Assembly (NCBI GenBank): GCA_964368965.1
Contig: CAYJDR010000001.1
Location: forward strand, 62,001 to 126,000
DNA: 64,000 bases
DNA from: CAYJDR01 sp964368965
GTDB lineage: Bacteria > Chrysiogenota > Deferribacteres > Deferribacterales > Mucispirillaceae
Direction: 5' to 3'
Position 1 is the stretch's first letter. The number at the start of each line of letters is the position of its first letter. Of this stretch, positions 43,135-52,120 are shown one piece after another. The notes beneath the pieces are model-generated. The model saw only the letters and a program-made list of their open reading frames with translations. It ran no database searches and was not told where the DNA came from. A program made the translations under genes and the position numbers.

Positions 43135-43584
43135 TTGAATAACAAACGTATTACAGCTAGGGATGTCGCCGTTAAGATGATGTATAGCTTAGAGCTTAGG
43201 GAAAGTACATATGCTGATGTTGTTAGCAATTTTGAATTTAGAGAGTTTGATATTGATGGCGCTACCTTAGAGTTTGCAAAAGAACTATTTAGAGTAGCTT
43301 GTGAAAACAGAGAAAAAGATGATGAAATAATATCAAAATTTTTATCTAAGAACTGGACAATCGAGCGTATCGGTCTAGTTGAGAAGTGCATATTGCGCAC
43401 AGCTATAAGCGAGTTCTTTCATGGAACAGCACCAGCCTATGCAATATTAGATGATTTTGTCACAATTGCTAAACATTATGGCGATGATAAAACAGCTTCG
43501 TTCATAAACGGAATATTAGAATCAATTCGTAGCAAGTTTGACATCAACCGTGGGTACGATGATGATAAACTACAAGACGCTTAG
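43135..43584 (+). CDS. nusB: Transcription antitermination factor NusB
   Basis: A 149-residue all-helical RNA-binding factor that acts with NusE in rRNA antitermination. The N-terminus RITARDVAVKMMYSLEL (arginine-rich, usually RxxARExALQ) and C-terminal IERIGLVEKCILRTAISEF, ILDDFVTIAKHYGDDKTASFINGIL (read here as ILDDFVTIAKHYG and ASFINGIL) are characteristic. Start is TTG 43135, one base after ribH, with only a weak ribosome binding site. The 3' end overlaps the next gene. Confidence 0.93.
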   Translation: MNNKRITARDVAVKMMYSLELRESTYADVVSNFEFREFDIDGATLEFAKELFRVACENREKDDEIISKFLSKNWTIERIGLVEKCILRTAISEFFHGTAPAYAILDDFVTIAKHYGDDKTASFINGILESIRSKFDINRGYDDDKLQDA

Positions 43585-43954
43585 GGTAGATTACGGCTCG
43601 TTTGATGCATTCCCAGCGTTAGTTGATTACGACTTCGTTCGCAATCGCCCGCGCGGAGGCACTTGCCGTATGGATTTTTTCTCATATGGTAAGATATCGA
43701 ATGCATTTGAAAACATCAGTGTCAAACCTTTTGTTTATATCAAAAAAGAAGACACATATTTTGAGAATGGCGTAATACTGATCGATTTTGCAACACTTGA
43801 TAGTGAGCTAGATAACATCTTAAAGATGGTGAAAGATATGAAGTTTGAGCAAATCTATATTGAAAACTCAAACAAATTTTCTATTGAGAGCCTTGTGAAA
43901 AAATTATCAGATATTGAAGTTATTTTATTAAACTTCTCGGATAACAATGGATAA
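43559..43954 (+). CDS. Hypothetical protein
   Basis: About 131 residues, cytoplasmic, no membrane segment. I do not recognise the family. The N-terminal third has RVDYGSFDAFPALVDYDFV and RPRGGTCRMDFFSYG, followed by alternating strands and a helix (DNILKMVKDMKFEQIYIEN). Overlap with nusB (26 bases) and with the next gene (8 bases) in three frames, with the same codon style as the neighbours, supports real coding. ATG 43559 or 43562 is the likely start; the upstream ATG at 43538 would deepen the overlap with nusB. The role is unknown. Confidence 0.65.
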   Translation: MMINYKTLRVDYGSFDAFPALVDYDFVRNRPRGGTCRMDFFSYGKISNAFENISVKPFVYIKKEDTYFENGVILIDFATLDSELDNILKMVKDMKFEQIYIENSNKFSIESLVKKLSDIEVILLNFSDNNG

Positions 43955-44207
43955 TAAAACAGTAAGAATAATGTTCACATGTGACCATAAAGATATCATA
44001 TATATCAACTCGGTTATTGACTCTTATGGTGGGCTTGGGCTAATGCGTACACTAGATATTGATAAATATAACTGTGCGTATTACTCAACTAAAGGCATGT
44101 ATAAAGATGCAATCAAAGTTTTTGAAGCACTCATAGAAGAGGGCGTCAGCATCAGAGATATAAAAACTGAAGAAACAGAAGATATAGACTCGTTCGCTTC
44201 TGAATAA
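43947..44207 (+). CDS. DUF4911 domain protein
   Basis: An 86-residue protein resembling DUF4911: IIYINSVIDSYGGLGLMRTLD near the N-terminus matches the family's pattern of an Ile-Tyr-Leu-x-x-Ile-x-Glu-Ser-Tyr helix followed by a strand, and a C-terminal EALIEEGVSIRDIK segment follows. Function is unknown for the family. It overlaps the preceding hypothetical gene by eight bases and lies 13 bases before a YhaM-like nuclease gene. Confidence 0.7.
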   Translation: MDNKTVRIMFTCDHKDIIYINSVIDSYGGLGLMRTLDIDKYNCAYYSTKGMYKDAIKVFEALIEEGVSIRDIKTEETEDIDSFASE

Positions 44208-44220
44208 GGATTTACACAAC

Positions 44221-45159
44221 ATGGATATGACAATAAGCAAGAAAAAATATATGATATTCAACCTTATTACTGCACAAACTAAAGATAATCGTCCATATTA
44301 TCGTATGGTGCTTACAGATACTGAAAGCAACTCAATAAATGGCATTATGTTTGATGCACAAAAGTTGAAATTTACAGCTGAAAAGGGTAATGTAGTTGAA
44401 GTTACAGGTGTTCTACAACAATATAACGGAGTAGCACAACTTAAAGTTAGCGATATGGAACTTGTTGAAGACGCTGACCAAAACGACTTTCTACCAAAAT
44501 CAGCAAAAGATGCAAAAGTTATGGCTGAAGAGCTTAAAGCTGTTTTATCACAACATATTAAGAGCCCTTACTTCGTATCACTTTATGAAGCTTTCTTAAA
44601 CGATGAAAAGTTTTTCGGCGAATTTGTGAAACATCCAGCTGCAAAGTCTGTTCACCATGCATATATTAGCGGTTTACTCGAACATACTTTATCTATGCTA
44701 AAAATTGGTGCATTACTTGCCGATTACTATGGCAAAGGTGTTATTAATAAAGAGTTGCTATTGATGGGTGCACTTTTCCACGATGTTGGTAAAGTTGCTG
44801 AAATTAACAGCGAATCTGCATTTGAATATACTGATGCTGGCAGACTTTTAGGCCACTTAATTATCGGTATGGATATCGTGAAAGAATATATTGCAAATAT
44901 TGAAGATTTTCCAAAAGAAGCTAAATTGTTATTATTACACATGATTGCTAGCCATCACGGTCTTTTAGAATATGGCTCACCAAAGCGACCTAAAATAAAA
45001 GAAGCATTATTGCTCCATTATGTTGATAATATAGATGCTAAAATGGCTGCACTAGACGATATTTTTGAAAAAGAAGATGTACAACCAGGCAACTGGAGCA
45101 CTTTTGATAGACCGCTTGAGCGCCAGTTGTTTAACCATGGGTTTTTCCCAGACGAGTAG
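44221..45159 (+). CDS. YhaM-like 3'-5' exoribonuclease (OB fold plus HD domain)
   Basis: A 312-residue protein. Residues 10-85 form an OB-fold nucleic acid-binding domain (ITAQTKDNRPYYRMVLTD). The HD phosphohydrolase-type domain covers about 140-280, with SVHHAYISGLLEHTLSML, the HD pair in GALFHDVGKV and MIASHHGLLEYGS. This is the YhaM/CBF1 arrangement, known as a manganese-dependent 3'-5' exonuclease acting on RNA and ssDNA. It ends four bases before the ymdB-like start, forming a probable RNA-decay gene pair; that pairing is inference. Confidence 0.87.
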   Translation: MDMTISKKKYMIFNLITAQTKDNRPYYRMVLTDTESNSINGIMFDAQKLKFTAEKGNVVEVTGVLQQYNGVAQLKVSDMELVEDADQNDFLPKSAKDAKVMAEELKAVLSQHIKSPYFVSLYEAFLNDEKFFGEFVKHPAAKSVHHAYISGLLEHTLSMLKIGALLADYYGKGVINKELLLMGALFHDVGKVAEINSESAFEYTDAGRLLGHLIIGMDIVKEYIANIEDFPKEAKLLLLHMIASHHGLLEYGSPKRPKIKEALLLHYVDNIDAKMAALDDIFEKEDVQPGNWSTFDRPLERQLFNHGFFPDE

Positions 45160-45163
45160 GCAT

Positions 45164-45928
45164 TTGAAGACATTAATTATTGGCGACATTGTTGGCAAAC
45201 TTGGCAGAAAAGCTGTTAAACAATACCTCCAAGATGTTGATAGAAAATCATACGATTTAATTATTGCTAATGGTGAAAATTCTGCATCTGGTTTTGGTAT
45301 TACAGATAGGGTTTATAGCGAGTTGATTAACGCTGGTGTGCACATTATCACCGGTGGAAACCACACATGGGATAGGCCTGATACGGCACTGCATATCAAC
45401 AGATGGGATAACTTCATACGCCCATTAAATCATAATGGCGATGCTTTAGGTGTGGGGTATAAAACTGTTGAGATATACGGTAAGGAATACACCATTATTA
45501 GTTTACTTGGCAGAGTTTTTATGGGGTTTGCAGATGATCCATTCAAGGCGTTTGATAAAATTTATGATAGCATAAAAGATACGTTTATTATCATAGATTT
45601 TCATGCAGAAGCTACAGCTGAAAAGGTTGCATTTGCACACTATGTATCTGAGAGGGCTAATGTTGTTTATGGCACACATACACACGTGCAAACAAACGAC
45701 CTGAGGCTATTAAACGATAATCTGCTGTATATTACTGACGTTGGCATGTGTGGCAGTGCAGATGGTTGCATTGGCATGGAAGCAAGCGGCAGCATTGAGC
45801 GCTTCACATCTTTTCAAAAACCTAAGATGAAAGTAGAAGTGAATGGTAAAAAAATGTTCAATGCTATTGAATTTGTTGAAGAAAATAATAAAATTATAAG
45901 TTATAAAATAATTAATATTGTTAGTTAG
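45164..45928 (+). CDS. YmdB family metallophosphoesterase
   Basis: A 254-residue member of the TIGR00282/YmdB family, dinuclear metal phosphodiesterases known to hydrolyse 2',3'-cyclic nucleotides. Motifs are TLIIGDIVGKLGRKAV at the start, NGENSASGFGIT, TGGNHTWDR, DFHAEATAEK and YGTHTHVQTND, which together supply the metal ligands. TTG 45164 is chosen, four bases after the preceding stop: everything upstream of LKTLIIGD in the longer frame lies inside the YhaM-like gene and is unlike the family. Confidence 0.9.
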   Translation: MKTLIIGDIVGKLGRKAVKQYLQDVDRKSYDLIIANGENSASGFGITDRVYSELINAGVHIITGGNHTWDRPDTALHINRWDNFIRPLNHNGDALGVGYKTVEIYGKEYTIISLLGRVFMGFADDPFKAFDKIYDSIKDTFIIIDFHAEATAEKVAFAHYVSERANVVYGTHTHVQTNDLRLLNDNLLYITDVGMCGSADGCIGMEASGSIERFTSFQKPKMKVEVNGKKMFNAIEFVEENNKIISYKIINIVS

Positions 45929-45939
45929 TTATTACGCTA

Positions 45940-45966
45940 TTGACGATATGGGAATTCTGGTATACT
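45940..45966 (+). promoter_or_regulatory. Predicted extended -10 promoter for rpiB-glyA
   Basis: TTGACG at 45940-45945, a short 15-base spacer and TATACT at 45961-45966, preceded by TGG (extended -10). Confidence 0.5.
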
Positions 45967-45987
45967 TTAAATAAGATGGGAGGATTT

Positions 45988-46422
45988 ATGTCTTGTAAAG
46001 TATCAATCGGCTCAGACCATGCAGGATTTGCACTAAAGCAGGAACTTGTGGGTTACTTAGAGCAAAAAGGCTACACTGTTGAAGATAAAGGGACATACGA
46101 TACATCATCTGTCGACTATCCCGATTACGCTGATAAGGTAGCATCAAGCATTTTATCAAAAGAAACTGAAAAGGGTATTCTCGTTTGTGGTTCAGGCATT
46201 GGTATTTCAATTGCTGCTAACAGGCATAAAGGGATACGTGCTGCACTTTGCCACGATGCATTTACTGCAAAAATGAGCAGAATGCATAACGATGCTAACA
46301 TATTAGTGCTAGGTGCTAATACGACAGGCGTTTCAGTTGTGAAAGATATGGTAGATATATGGTTCGCAACTGATTTTGAAGGTGGCAGACACCAAAACAG
46401 AATTGATAAATTAGATAAATAA
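45988..46422 (+). CDS. rpiB: Ribose-5-phosphate isomerase B
   Basis: Interconverts ribose 5-phosphate and ribulose 5-phosphate; 144 residues. Motifs are IGSDHAGFALKQEL, YPDYADKVA, GILVCGSGIGISIAANR (catalytic Cys) and HNDANILVLGA. ATG 45988 is chosen, preceded by GGGAGG at five bases. The longer frame from 45940 would run through the promoter-like sequence and add 16 residues foreign to the family. Ribulose 5-phosphate also feeds riboflavin synthesis. rpiB-glyA is a common pair. Confidence 0.95.
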   Translation: MSCKVSIGSDHAGFALKQELVGYLEQKGYTVEDKGTYDTSSVDYPDYADKVASSILSKETEKGILVCGSGIGISIAANRHKGIRAALCHDAFTAKMSRMHNDANILVLGANTTGVSVVKDMVDIWFATDFEGGRHQNRIDKLDK

Positions 46423-46449
46423 AATATAACACTATTTAGGAGTTTAGGA

Positions 46450-47706
46450 ATGAGTTTATACGAAAACGTAAAACAGTACGACACAGAAATTTATGATGCG
46501 ATAATGAAAGAAGCAGGCAGACAAGAAGAGCACATCGAACTTATCGCTAGTGAAAACTTTGTTAGCCCAGCTGTATTAGAGGTTGCTGGATCTGTATTAA
46601 CAAACAAATACGCTGAAGGCTACCCTGATAAACGCTACTATGGCGGTTGTGAATATGTTGATGTTGCTGAACAATTAGCTATTGATAGAGCAAAAGCATT
46701 ATTCGGTGCTGAATATGCAAACGTTCAACCACACGCTGGTAGCCAAGCAAACTTCGCAGCATATTTTGCTGTTTTAAAACCAGGCGACACTATTTTAGGT
46801 ATGGATTTATCTCATGGTGGCCACTTAACACACGGTAGCCCTGTAAACTTTTCTGGTAAATTCTTTAACGTTATCCCTTACGGTGTATCAAAAGAAACAG
46901 AAACAATCGACTATGATAACGTTGAAAAACTAGCTATGGAACATAAACCAAAGATGATAGTTGTTGGTGCAAGTGCATATGCAAGAACAATCGACTTTGA
47001 AGCGTTCAGAAAAATCGCTGACAAAGTTGGCGCATACTTGATGGTTGATATGGCACACATCGCTGGTTTAGTTGCAGCTGGTTGCCATCCGAACCCAGTT
47101 CCATACGCTGATATCGTTACTACAACAACTCACAAAACACTAAGAGGGCCACGTGGTGGTTTAATCTTAGCTAAGGAAGAGTTCGGTAAAGCTATTAACT
47201 CTCAAGTTTTCCCAGGTATGCAAGGTGGCCCATTAATGCACATCATAGCTGCTAAAGCGGTTGCATTGAAAGAAGCTGCTTCACCTGAGTTTAAAGCTTA
47301 CCAACAACAACTTGTTAAAAACGCTAGCGCACTTTGCGAAGCTTTAAAAAATAAAGGTTTCAGGATTGTATCTAACGGTACTGATAACCACCTAATGTTG
47401 ATAGATGTTCAATCAAAAGGCTTAACTGGTAAAGATTGCCAAATCGCACTTGATAAAGCGAACATTACAACTAACAAAAATACTATTCCGTTTGAAACTC
47501 TATCTCCATTCGTTACTAGTGGTATCAGGGTTGGTACGCCAGCTGTTACTACACGTGGCATGAAAGAAGCTGAAATGCAAATTATCGCAGATTGTATGTC
47601 TGATGTGTTTGAAAACATCAACGACGATGCTAAGATTGCTGAAGTTAGAGAAAGAGTTAAAGCACTATGTGCTGAGTTCCCACTATACAAAGGCACATTG
47701 TATTAA
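46450..47706 (+). CDS. glyA: Serine hydroxymethyltransferase
   Basis: PLP enzyme that converts serine and tetrahydrofolate to glycine and methylene-tetrahydrofolate; 418 residues. The PLP lysine lies in TTTHKTLRGPRGGLIL. Other hallmarks are ELIASENFVSPAVLE, NKYAEGYPDKRYYGG, MDLSHGGHLTHGSPVNFSGK and VFPGMQGGPLMH. It supplies one-carbon units to the purine pathway encoded at 22-25 kb. Located between rpiB and a dCMP deaminase gene. Confidence 0.97.
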   Translation: MSLYENVKQYDTEIYDAIMKEAGRQEEHIELIASENFVSPAVLEVAGSVLTNKYAEGYPDKRYYGGCEYVDVAEQLAIDRAKALFGAEYANVQPHAGSQANFAAYFAVLKPGDTILGMDLSHGGHLTHGSPVNFSGKFFNVIPYGVSKETETIDYDNVEKLAMEHKPKMIVVGASAYARTIDFEAFRKIADKVGAYLMVDMAHIAGLVAAGCHPNPVPYADIVTTTTHKTLRGPRGGLILAKEEFGKAINSQVFPGMQGGPLMHIIAAKAVALKEAASPEFKAYQQQLVKNASALCEALKNKGFRIVSNGTDNHLMLIDVQSKGLTGKDCQIALDKANITTNKNTIPFETLSPFVTSGIRVGTPAVTTRGMKEAEMQIIADCMSDVFENINDDAKIAEVRERVKALCAEFPLYKGTLY

Positions 47707-47709
47707 GAT

Positions 47710-48162
47710 ATGGTTAGGCCTAGCTGGGACGAATATTTTATTGAAATGACTAAAGTTGCGGCAACGCGTTCTACTTGCATAAGAAGGCAGGTAGGCGCGG
47801 TGCTAGTGCTTGATAATAGGTTGCTATCTACTGGTTACAACGGTGTGCCAACTAAGGTTGAACATTGCGATAAAGTAGGATGCTTACGCCAGCAACTTAA
47901 TGTGAAAAGTGGCGAACGTCACGAGATCTGCAGAGGTTTACACGCTGAACAAAATGCTATTATACAAGCAGCTGTTCACGGTATACCGATTGCTGGTGCT
48001 ACACTTTATTGCACAACTAAACCTTGTTCAATATGCACCAAAATGATTATAAATGCACGTATTAGTAAAATTGTTTATATCGAAGACTACAACGATGATT
48101 TAGCTGATAAGTTACTTGCAGCTACAGATATAAGAGTTTTGCAATACAAAGGAAAAATCTAA
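47710..48162 (+). CDS. Deoxycytidylate deaminase (ComEB family)
   Basis: Zinc deaminase of 150 residues converting dCMP to dUMP for dTTP synthesis. Zinc ligands are in GLHAEQNAI (HAE) and TTKPCSICTKMI (PCxxC). The N-terminus RPSWDEYFIEMTKVAATRSTC is typical of dCMP deaminases, and RRQVGAVLV follows. It starts three bases after glyA without a clear ribosome binding site. Pairing with glyA, which makes methylene-tetrahydrofolate for thymidylate synthase, is metabolically sensible. Confidence 0.92.
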   Translation: MVRPSWDEYFIEMTKVAATRSTCIRRQVGAVLVLDNRLLSTGYNGVPTKVEHCDKVGCLRQQLNVKSGERHEICRGLHAEQNAIIQAAVHGIPIAGATLYCTTKPCSICTKMIINARISKIVYIEDYNDDLADKLLAATDIRVLQYKGKI

Positions 48163-48170
48163 CAACTTTG

Positions 48171-49442
48171 ATGAAAAAACTATTAGGTGGAGTGCACCTA
48201 GAAGAAAATAAATTTGCAGAAGGTAGCGATATCTTAACGATGGATGTGCGTAGTGGTGATGAGTTTATTTTACCGTTTGCACAACATATTGGTGCGATAT
48301 CTGAGGCTGTTGTAAAAAAGGGCGAAGAAGTACGTGCTGGCACAATGATTGCTAAGGCTGGTGCTGGCTTATCTGTCCCTCTGTATTCCCCTGTTGATGG
48401 TATTATCAAAGATGTTAAAGACGTTCCACACCCTTCATTGGGTACTGTAAAAGGCTGTATTATCGAAGCATGCGAGCAAACTGGCGAGTTTGTGCCGATG
48501 GTAGAGTCTGACTCGTTAATTGAACATATTCAAAATGCTGGCATCGTCGGTTTAGGCGGTGCTGGTTTTCCAACAAGCATAAAACTAAAGGCTGAAAATA
48601 TTGACACGCTACTTATAAACGCATCAGAGTGTGAACCATATCTCATGTGTGATAATGTGCTTATGTTAACAAAGCCATCAGAAATACTTGAAGCTACAAA
48701 ACATGTTAAAGATTTATTAGGTGCAAGTGCCGCAATAATAGCTGTTGAAGATAACAAGCCAGACGCAATAGCAACGCTAACAAAATACGCTAGCGAATAT
48801 GGTGTTGATATAGTTACTACAAAATCGTTATACCCACAAGGTGGCGAAAAGCAACTCATATACACAGTGCTAGGCAGGGTTGTTGAAGCTGGTAAGCTAC
48901 CTAGCAGTGTATCTGTAGTTGTGCAAAATGTTGCAACAATGTATGCAATCTATGAAGCTATTGCGTACAATAAGCCACTTTTTGAGCGAGTGTTGACAGT
49001 ATCAGGCGATACAATCAACCATGTGAACGTATTAGCAAAATTAGGTACTCCTATAAACCGTTTATTAGAGTTTACTCAAAACCCTTACGAACAAAAGAAA
49101 ATCGTTATGGGTGGCCCGATGACAGGGCAAGCCTTATCTAGTGCCGACTATACTGTGCTAAAAACAACAAGCGGCGTGTTGCTGTTTGATGATAAAGAAG
49201 CCATAGAGCCAATGCAATGCATAAGATGTGGCAAATGCATCGAAGTATGTGTTATGGGGCTTTCGCCTACAGATTTAGAAAAATTTTATACAAAGAATGA
49301 TGTTGACAACCTTACAAATAACGATGCAATGAGCTGTATCGAATGTGGTTGTTGTTCATATATATGTCCTTCATCTAGGCGATTAGCAGAGTCTATCAAG
49401 ATTGGCAAACGCTTAGTTATGAACAGTAAAAAGGGAGCATAA
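48171..49442 (+). CDS. rnfC: Rnf electron transport complex subunit RnfC
   Basis: Peripheral flavo-iron-sulfur subunit that accepts electrons from NADH in the Rnf ion-pumping complex; about 423 residues. GGVHLEENK at the start, VGLGGAGFPTSIKL (NADH/FMN Rossmann-like region, shared with the complex I 51-kDa subunit), NASECEPYLMCDN and two [4Fe-4S] motifs (CIRCGKCIEVC and CIECGCCSYIC) near the C-terminus are visible. ATG 48171 is chosen over the adjacent TTG 48168. First gene of rnfCDGEAB. Confidence 0.95.
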   Translation: MKKLLGGVHLEENKFAEGSDILTMDVRSGDEFILPFAQHIGAISEAVVKKGEEVRAGTMIAKAGAGLSVPLYSPVDGIIKDVKDVPHPSLGTVKGCIIEACEQTGEFVPMVESDSLIEHIQNAGIVGLGGAGFPTSIKLKAENIDTLLINASECEPYLMCDNVLMLTKPSEILEATKHVKDLLGASAAIIAVEDNKPDAIATLTKYASEYGVDIVTTKSLYPQGGEKQLIYTVLGRVVEAGKLPSSVSVVVQNVATMYAIYEAIAYNKPLFERVLTVSGDTINHVNVLAKLGTPINRLLEFTQNPYEQKKIVMGGPMTGQALSSADYTVLKTTSGVLLFDDKEAIEPMQCIRCGKCIEVCVMGLSPTDLEKFYTKNDVDNLTNNDAMSCIECGCCSYICPSSRRLAESIKIGKRLVMNSKKGA

Positions 49443-49446
49443 TTTC

Positions 49447-50400
49447 ATGATTGCAAAGTTATCACTAGCTCCACATAATAAGTCAAATACTGATACACAA
49501 AATATAATGAAACATGTTGTTATGGCATTAGTTCCAGTTATATTAGCATCTGCATATTTATACGGTTTGCAAGTTTTTATGACTTATGCAGTGTCAATAG
49601 CATTTTGTGTTTTTTTTGAGTATACATTTAATAAAGTTGCAAAACTACCTGTTAGTATTAATGATTTTAGTGCAGTGGTTACGGGTGTATTGCTTGCAAT
49701 GTGCCTACCTCCAACCATGCCATATTGGGCGATAGGTGTTGGTAGTTTTGTTGCGATTATTGTTGGTAAGTGTGTGTTTGGTGGCGTTGGGCAAAATCCT
49801 TTTAACCCTGCGTTGCTAGGTCGTACATTTTTATTATTATCATTTCCATACCAAACTAGCCAATGGATAGTTGTTGACCAAGCGAGTGGCGCAACAACAT
49901 TAACAGGCTATCAAACAGCGCTAACAATGGACGCTGAGATAGAGCATACATTATTGAACTTAAAGAGTTTATTGTTTTCTTCAGGTGGTTCATTGGGTGA
50001 AGCTTCACCATTATTGTTGTTATTAGGTGGTTTATACTTAATGTATAGGCGCGTAATATCGTGGCATATCCCAGTAGCATTCATAGGCACAGTATTTGTG
50101 ATGACGTTTGCATTATGGGCTTTTAAGCCAGAAGCAATGCTTGATCCGTTCACTCATATTTTAAGTGGTGGATTGTTACTTGGTGCATTTTTTATGGCGA
50201 CTGATTATTCATCATCTCCGCTATTTAAAAACGGTAAACTGTTATTCGGTATTGGGTGTGGCTTGTTAACTGTGTTGATTAGATGTTTTGGCACATATCC
50301 TGAAGGCGTTGCTTTTGCGATACTTATTATGAATGCATGTGTACCGTTATTAGATAAATACGTTAGAAATAAACCGTTTGGCAAGGTTAAAAGCGTATGA
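49447..50400 (+). CDS. rnfD: Rnf complex membrane subunit RnfD
   Basis: Integral membrane subunit of about ten hydrophobic segments, 317 residues. The covalent FMN attachment motif is SGATTL (SGAT, around residue 143), after the family motif GGVGQNPFNPALLGR. NqrB is the homologue in Na+-NQR. It lies four bases after rnfC and overlaps rnfG by four bases. No ApbE flavin transferase gene is in the window. Confidence 0.95.
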   Translation: MIAKLSLAPHNKSNTDTQNIMKHVVMALVPVILASAYLYGLQVFMTYAVSIAFCVFFEYTFNKVAKLPVSINDFSAVVTGVLLAMCLPPTMPYWAIGVGSFVAIIVGKCVFGGVGQNPFNPALLGRTFLLLSFPYQTSQWIVVDQASGATTLTGYQTALTMDAEIEHTLLNLKSLLFSSGGSLGEASPLLLLLGGLYLMYRRVISWHIPVAFIGTVFVMTFALWAFKPEAMLDPFTHILSGGLLLGAFFMATDYSSSPLFKNGKLLFGIGCGLLTVLIRCFGTYPEGVAFAILIMNACVPLLDKYVRNKPFGKVKSV

Positions 50401-50951
50401 AGAACATGATATCACTTGTTGGAACACTTACGCTAATATGCACAGTTGCTGGTTTATTGCTCTCGATGACGAACTATGCAACTAAAGATTTAATTGCAGA
50501 AGCAGAACGCAATAAATTTTTGCAAGGTCTATCCGCAGTTGTTAGTGACTATGACAATAGCCCTGATAACGACACAGTTATAATAGACGATAAAACAGTA
50601 TACGTGTTCAAAAAAGGTGATGATCGTATAGGCTATGCAGTTGAATGGGTGAGCTCAAAAGGCTACAGTGGTGATATTAAAGTGCTAGTTGGTGTTGATA
50701 TTCATGGCGATATATCAGGCATAGAAGTGTTATCACATGCTGAAACTATCGGACTAGGTGATAAAATTATAGATGCTGATTGGCGTTCGACTTTTGTTGG
50801 AAGAAACGATGCCGATAAAATATATGTAAAGAAAGACGGTGGCGAGATAGACGAATTCAGCGGTGCGACAATTAGCCCTAGGGCTGTTGCAGAGGCTGTT
50901 AGATATGCATTAGCGTTTATTCAAAACAATATCATCATGGGTGAGTTATGA
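50397..50951 (+). CDS. rnfG: Rnf complex flavoprotein subunit RnfG
   Basis: A 184-residue subunit with one N-terminal membrane anchor (SLVGTLTLICTVAGLLLSM) and a periplasmic FMN-binding domain. The covalent flavin site is FSGATISPRAVAEAV, and ETIGLGDKI is the other conserved element. It is homologous to NqrC. It overlaps rnfD and rnfE by four bases each, consistent with coupled translation of the complex. Confidence 0.95.
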   Translation: MKNMISLVGTLTLICTVAGLLLSMTNYATKDLIAEAERNKFLQGLSAVVSDYDNSPDNDTVIIDDKTVYVFKKGDDRIGYAVEWVSSKGYSGDIKVLVGVDIHGDISGIEVLSHAETIGLGDKIIDADWRSTFVGRNDADKIYVKKDGGEIDEFSGATISPRAVAEAVRYALAFIQNNIIMGEL

Positions 50952-51541
50952 AATTATCGTACTTAACAGATGGCATATTTAAAAACAATGCAATTTTTAA
51001 ACAATTTCTAGGATTATGCCCAACACTTGCTGTTACAGTGTCCGTGATGAACGGTTTTAGCATGGGGCTTGCAACAATGAGTGTTTTATTGTGCTCTAAT
51101 ATTGTTATTTCCTTGATTGCAAAATATATACCGAAAAATGTGCGTATACCTTCGTATATTGTCGTAATAGCAAGCTTTGTTACTATGGTCGATTTATTTA
51201 TGAAGGCATACTTTTTTGATATCCACCAAGTGTTAGGCTTATTTATTCCACTAATTGTTGTAAACTGTATCGTATTAGGTAGGGCTGAGGCTTTTGCATC
51301 TAAACATGGCGTGTTTAACTCAATATTAGACGCACTAGGCACAGGCATAGGGTTTACATTAGTGTTATCTATTTTAGGTGGCATCAGGGAGATATTAGGC
51401 ACAGGCAAATTGCTTGGTATAGAGCTTTTTCCTAGTAGCTTTAACCCTATAATAGTTATGATATTGCCTCCAGGTGCGTTCATAACATTAGGTTTTTTGA
51501 TGGTTGGCTACTTATATATTATGGATAAAAAGGTGCAATAG
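50948..51541 (+). CDS. rnfE: Rnf complex membrane subunit RnfE
   Basis: A 197-residue integral membrane subunit related to NqrD, with six hydrophobic segments. The inverted-repeat motif NNAIFKQFLGLCPTLAVT near the N-terminus and a matching region in the second half are typical; cysteines in the GLCP motif may bind an intramembrane iron-sulfur centre together with RnfA. The stop lies directly before the rnfA ATG. Confidence 0.95.
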   Translation: MKLSYLTDGIFKNNAIFKQFLGLCPTLAVTVSVMNGFSMGLATMSVLLCSNIVISLIAKYIPKNVRIPSYIVVIASFVTMVDLFMKAYFFDIHQVLGLFIPLIVVNCIVLGRAEAFASKHGVFNSILDALGTGIGFTLVLSILGGIREILGTGKLLGIELFPSSFNPIIVMILPPGAFITLGFLMVGYLYIMDKKVQ

Positions 51542-52120
51542 ATGACTGGGTTAATTCTGCTATTTATTAGCGCTGCATTAGTTAATAATATTATATTGAT
51601 AAAGTTTTTAGGTATATGCCCATTCATGGGTGTGTCTAAGAAGTACGAAACAGCTTTCGGTATGAGCATGGCCGTTACTTTTGTTATGATGATATCGTCA
51701 TCAGTTACATGGCTGCTTGAAAAGCTAGTATTACAACCCCATAATTTAGATTATCTGAAAACGCTTGTTTTCATATTAGTTATAGCCTCATTAGTGCAGT
51801 TTGTTGAGATTGTGCTTGAGAAAACATCACCAGATTTGTACGCTGGGTTAGGTATATTCCTACCTTTAATTACAACAAATTGCGCAGTGTTTGGTGTAGC
51901 TTTATTGAATATACAATATGAGTACTCTTTCATTGAGATGTTGTTCTTTACATTTGGCACATCTGTAGGTTTTGCGTTGGCGTTGATTTTATTTACAGGG
52001 TTGCGTACAAGGCTAGATTATTCAAATGTGCCTCGTTTATTTCAAGGTATGCCTATTGCGTTTATTACAGCCGGTATATTATCGCTTGCGTTTATGGGCT
52101 TTGCAGGGATGGTTAAATAA
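51542..52120 (+). CDS. rnfA: Rnf complex membrane subunit RnfA
   Basis: A 192-residue integral membrane subunit related to NqrE and to RnfE. NNIILIKFLGICPFMGVSKK carries the conserved GICP motif, and the second half has LPLITTNCAVFGVALL. With RnfE it forms the ion-translocating core. Its stop shares a base with the rnfB start. Confidence 0.95.
   Translation: MTGLILLFISAALVNNIILIKFLGICPFMGVSKKYETAFGMSMAVTFVMMISSSVTWLLEKLVLQPHNLDYLKTLVFILVIASLVQFVEIVLEKTSPDLYAGLGIFLPLITTNCAVFGVALLNIQYEYSFIEMLFFTFGTSVGFALALILFTGLRTRLDYSNVPRLFQGMPIAFITAGILSLAFMGFAGMVK

Noticed and set aside
45065..45163. Longer N-terminus for the YmdB-like protein from 45065
   Set aside because: It lies inside the YhaM-like gene, and the family N-terminus begins at the TTG at 45164.
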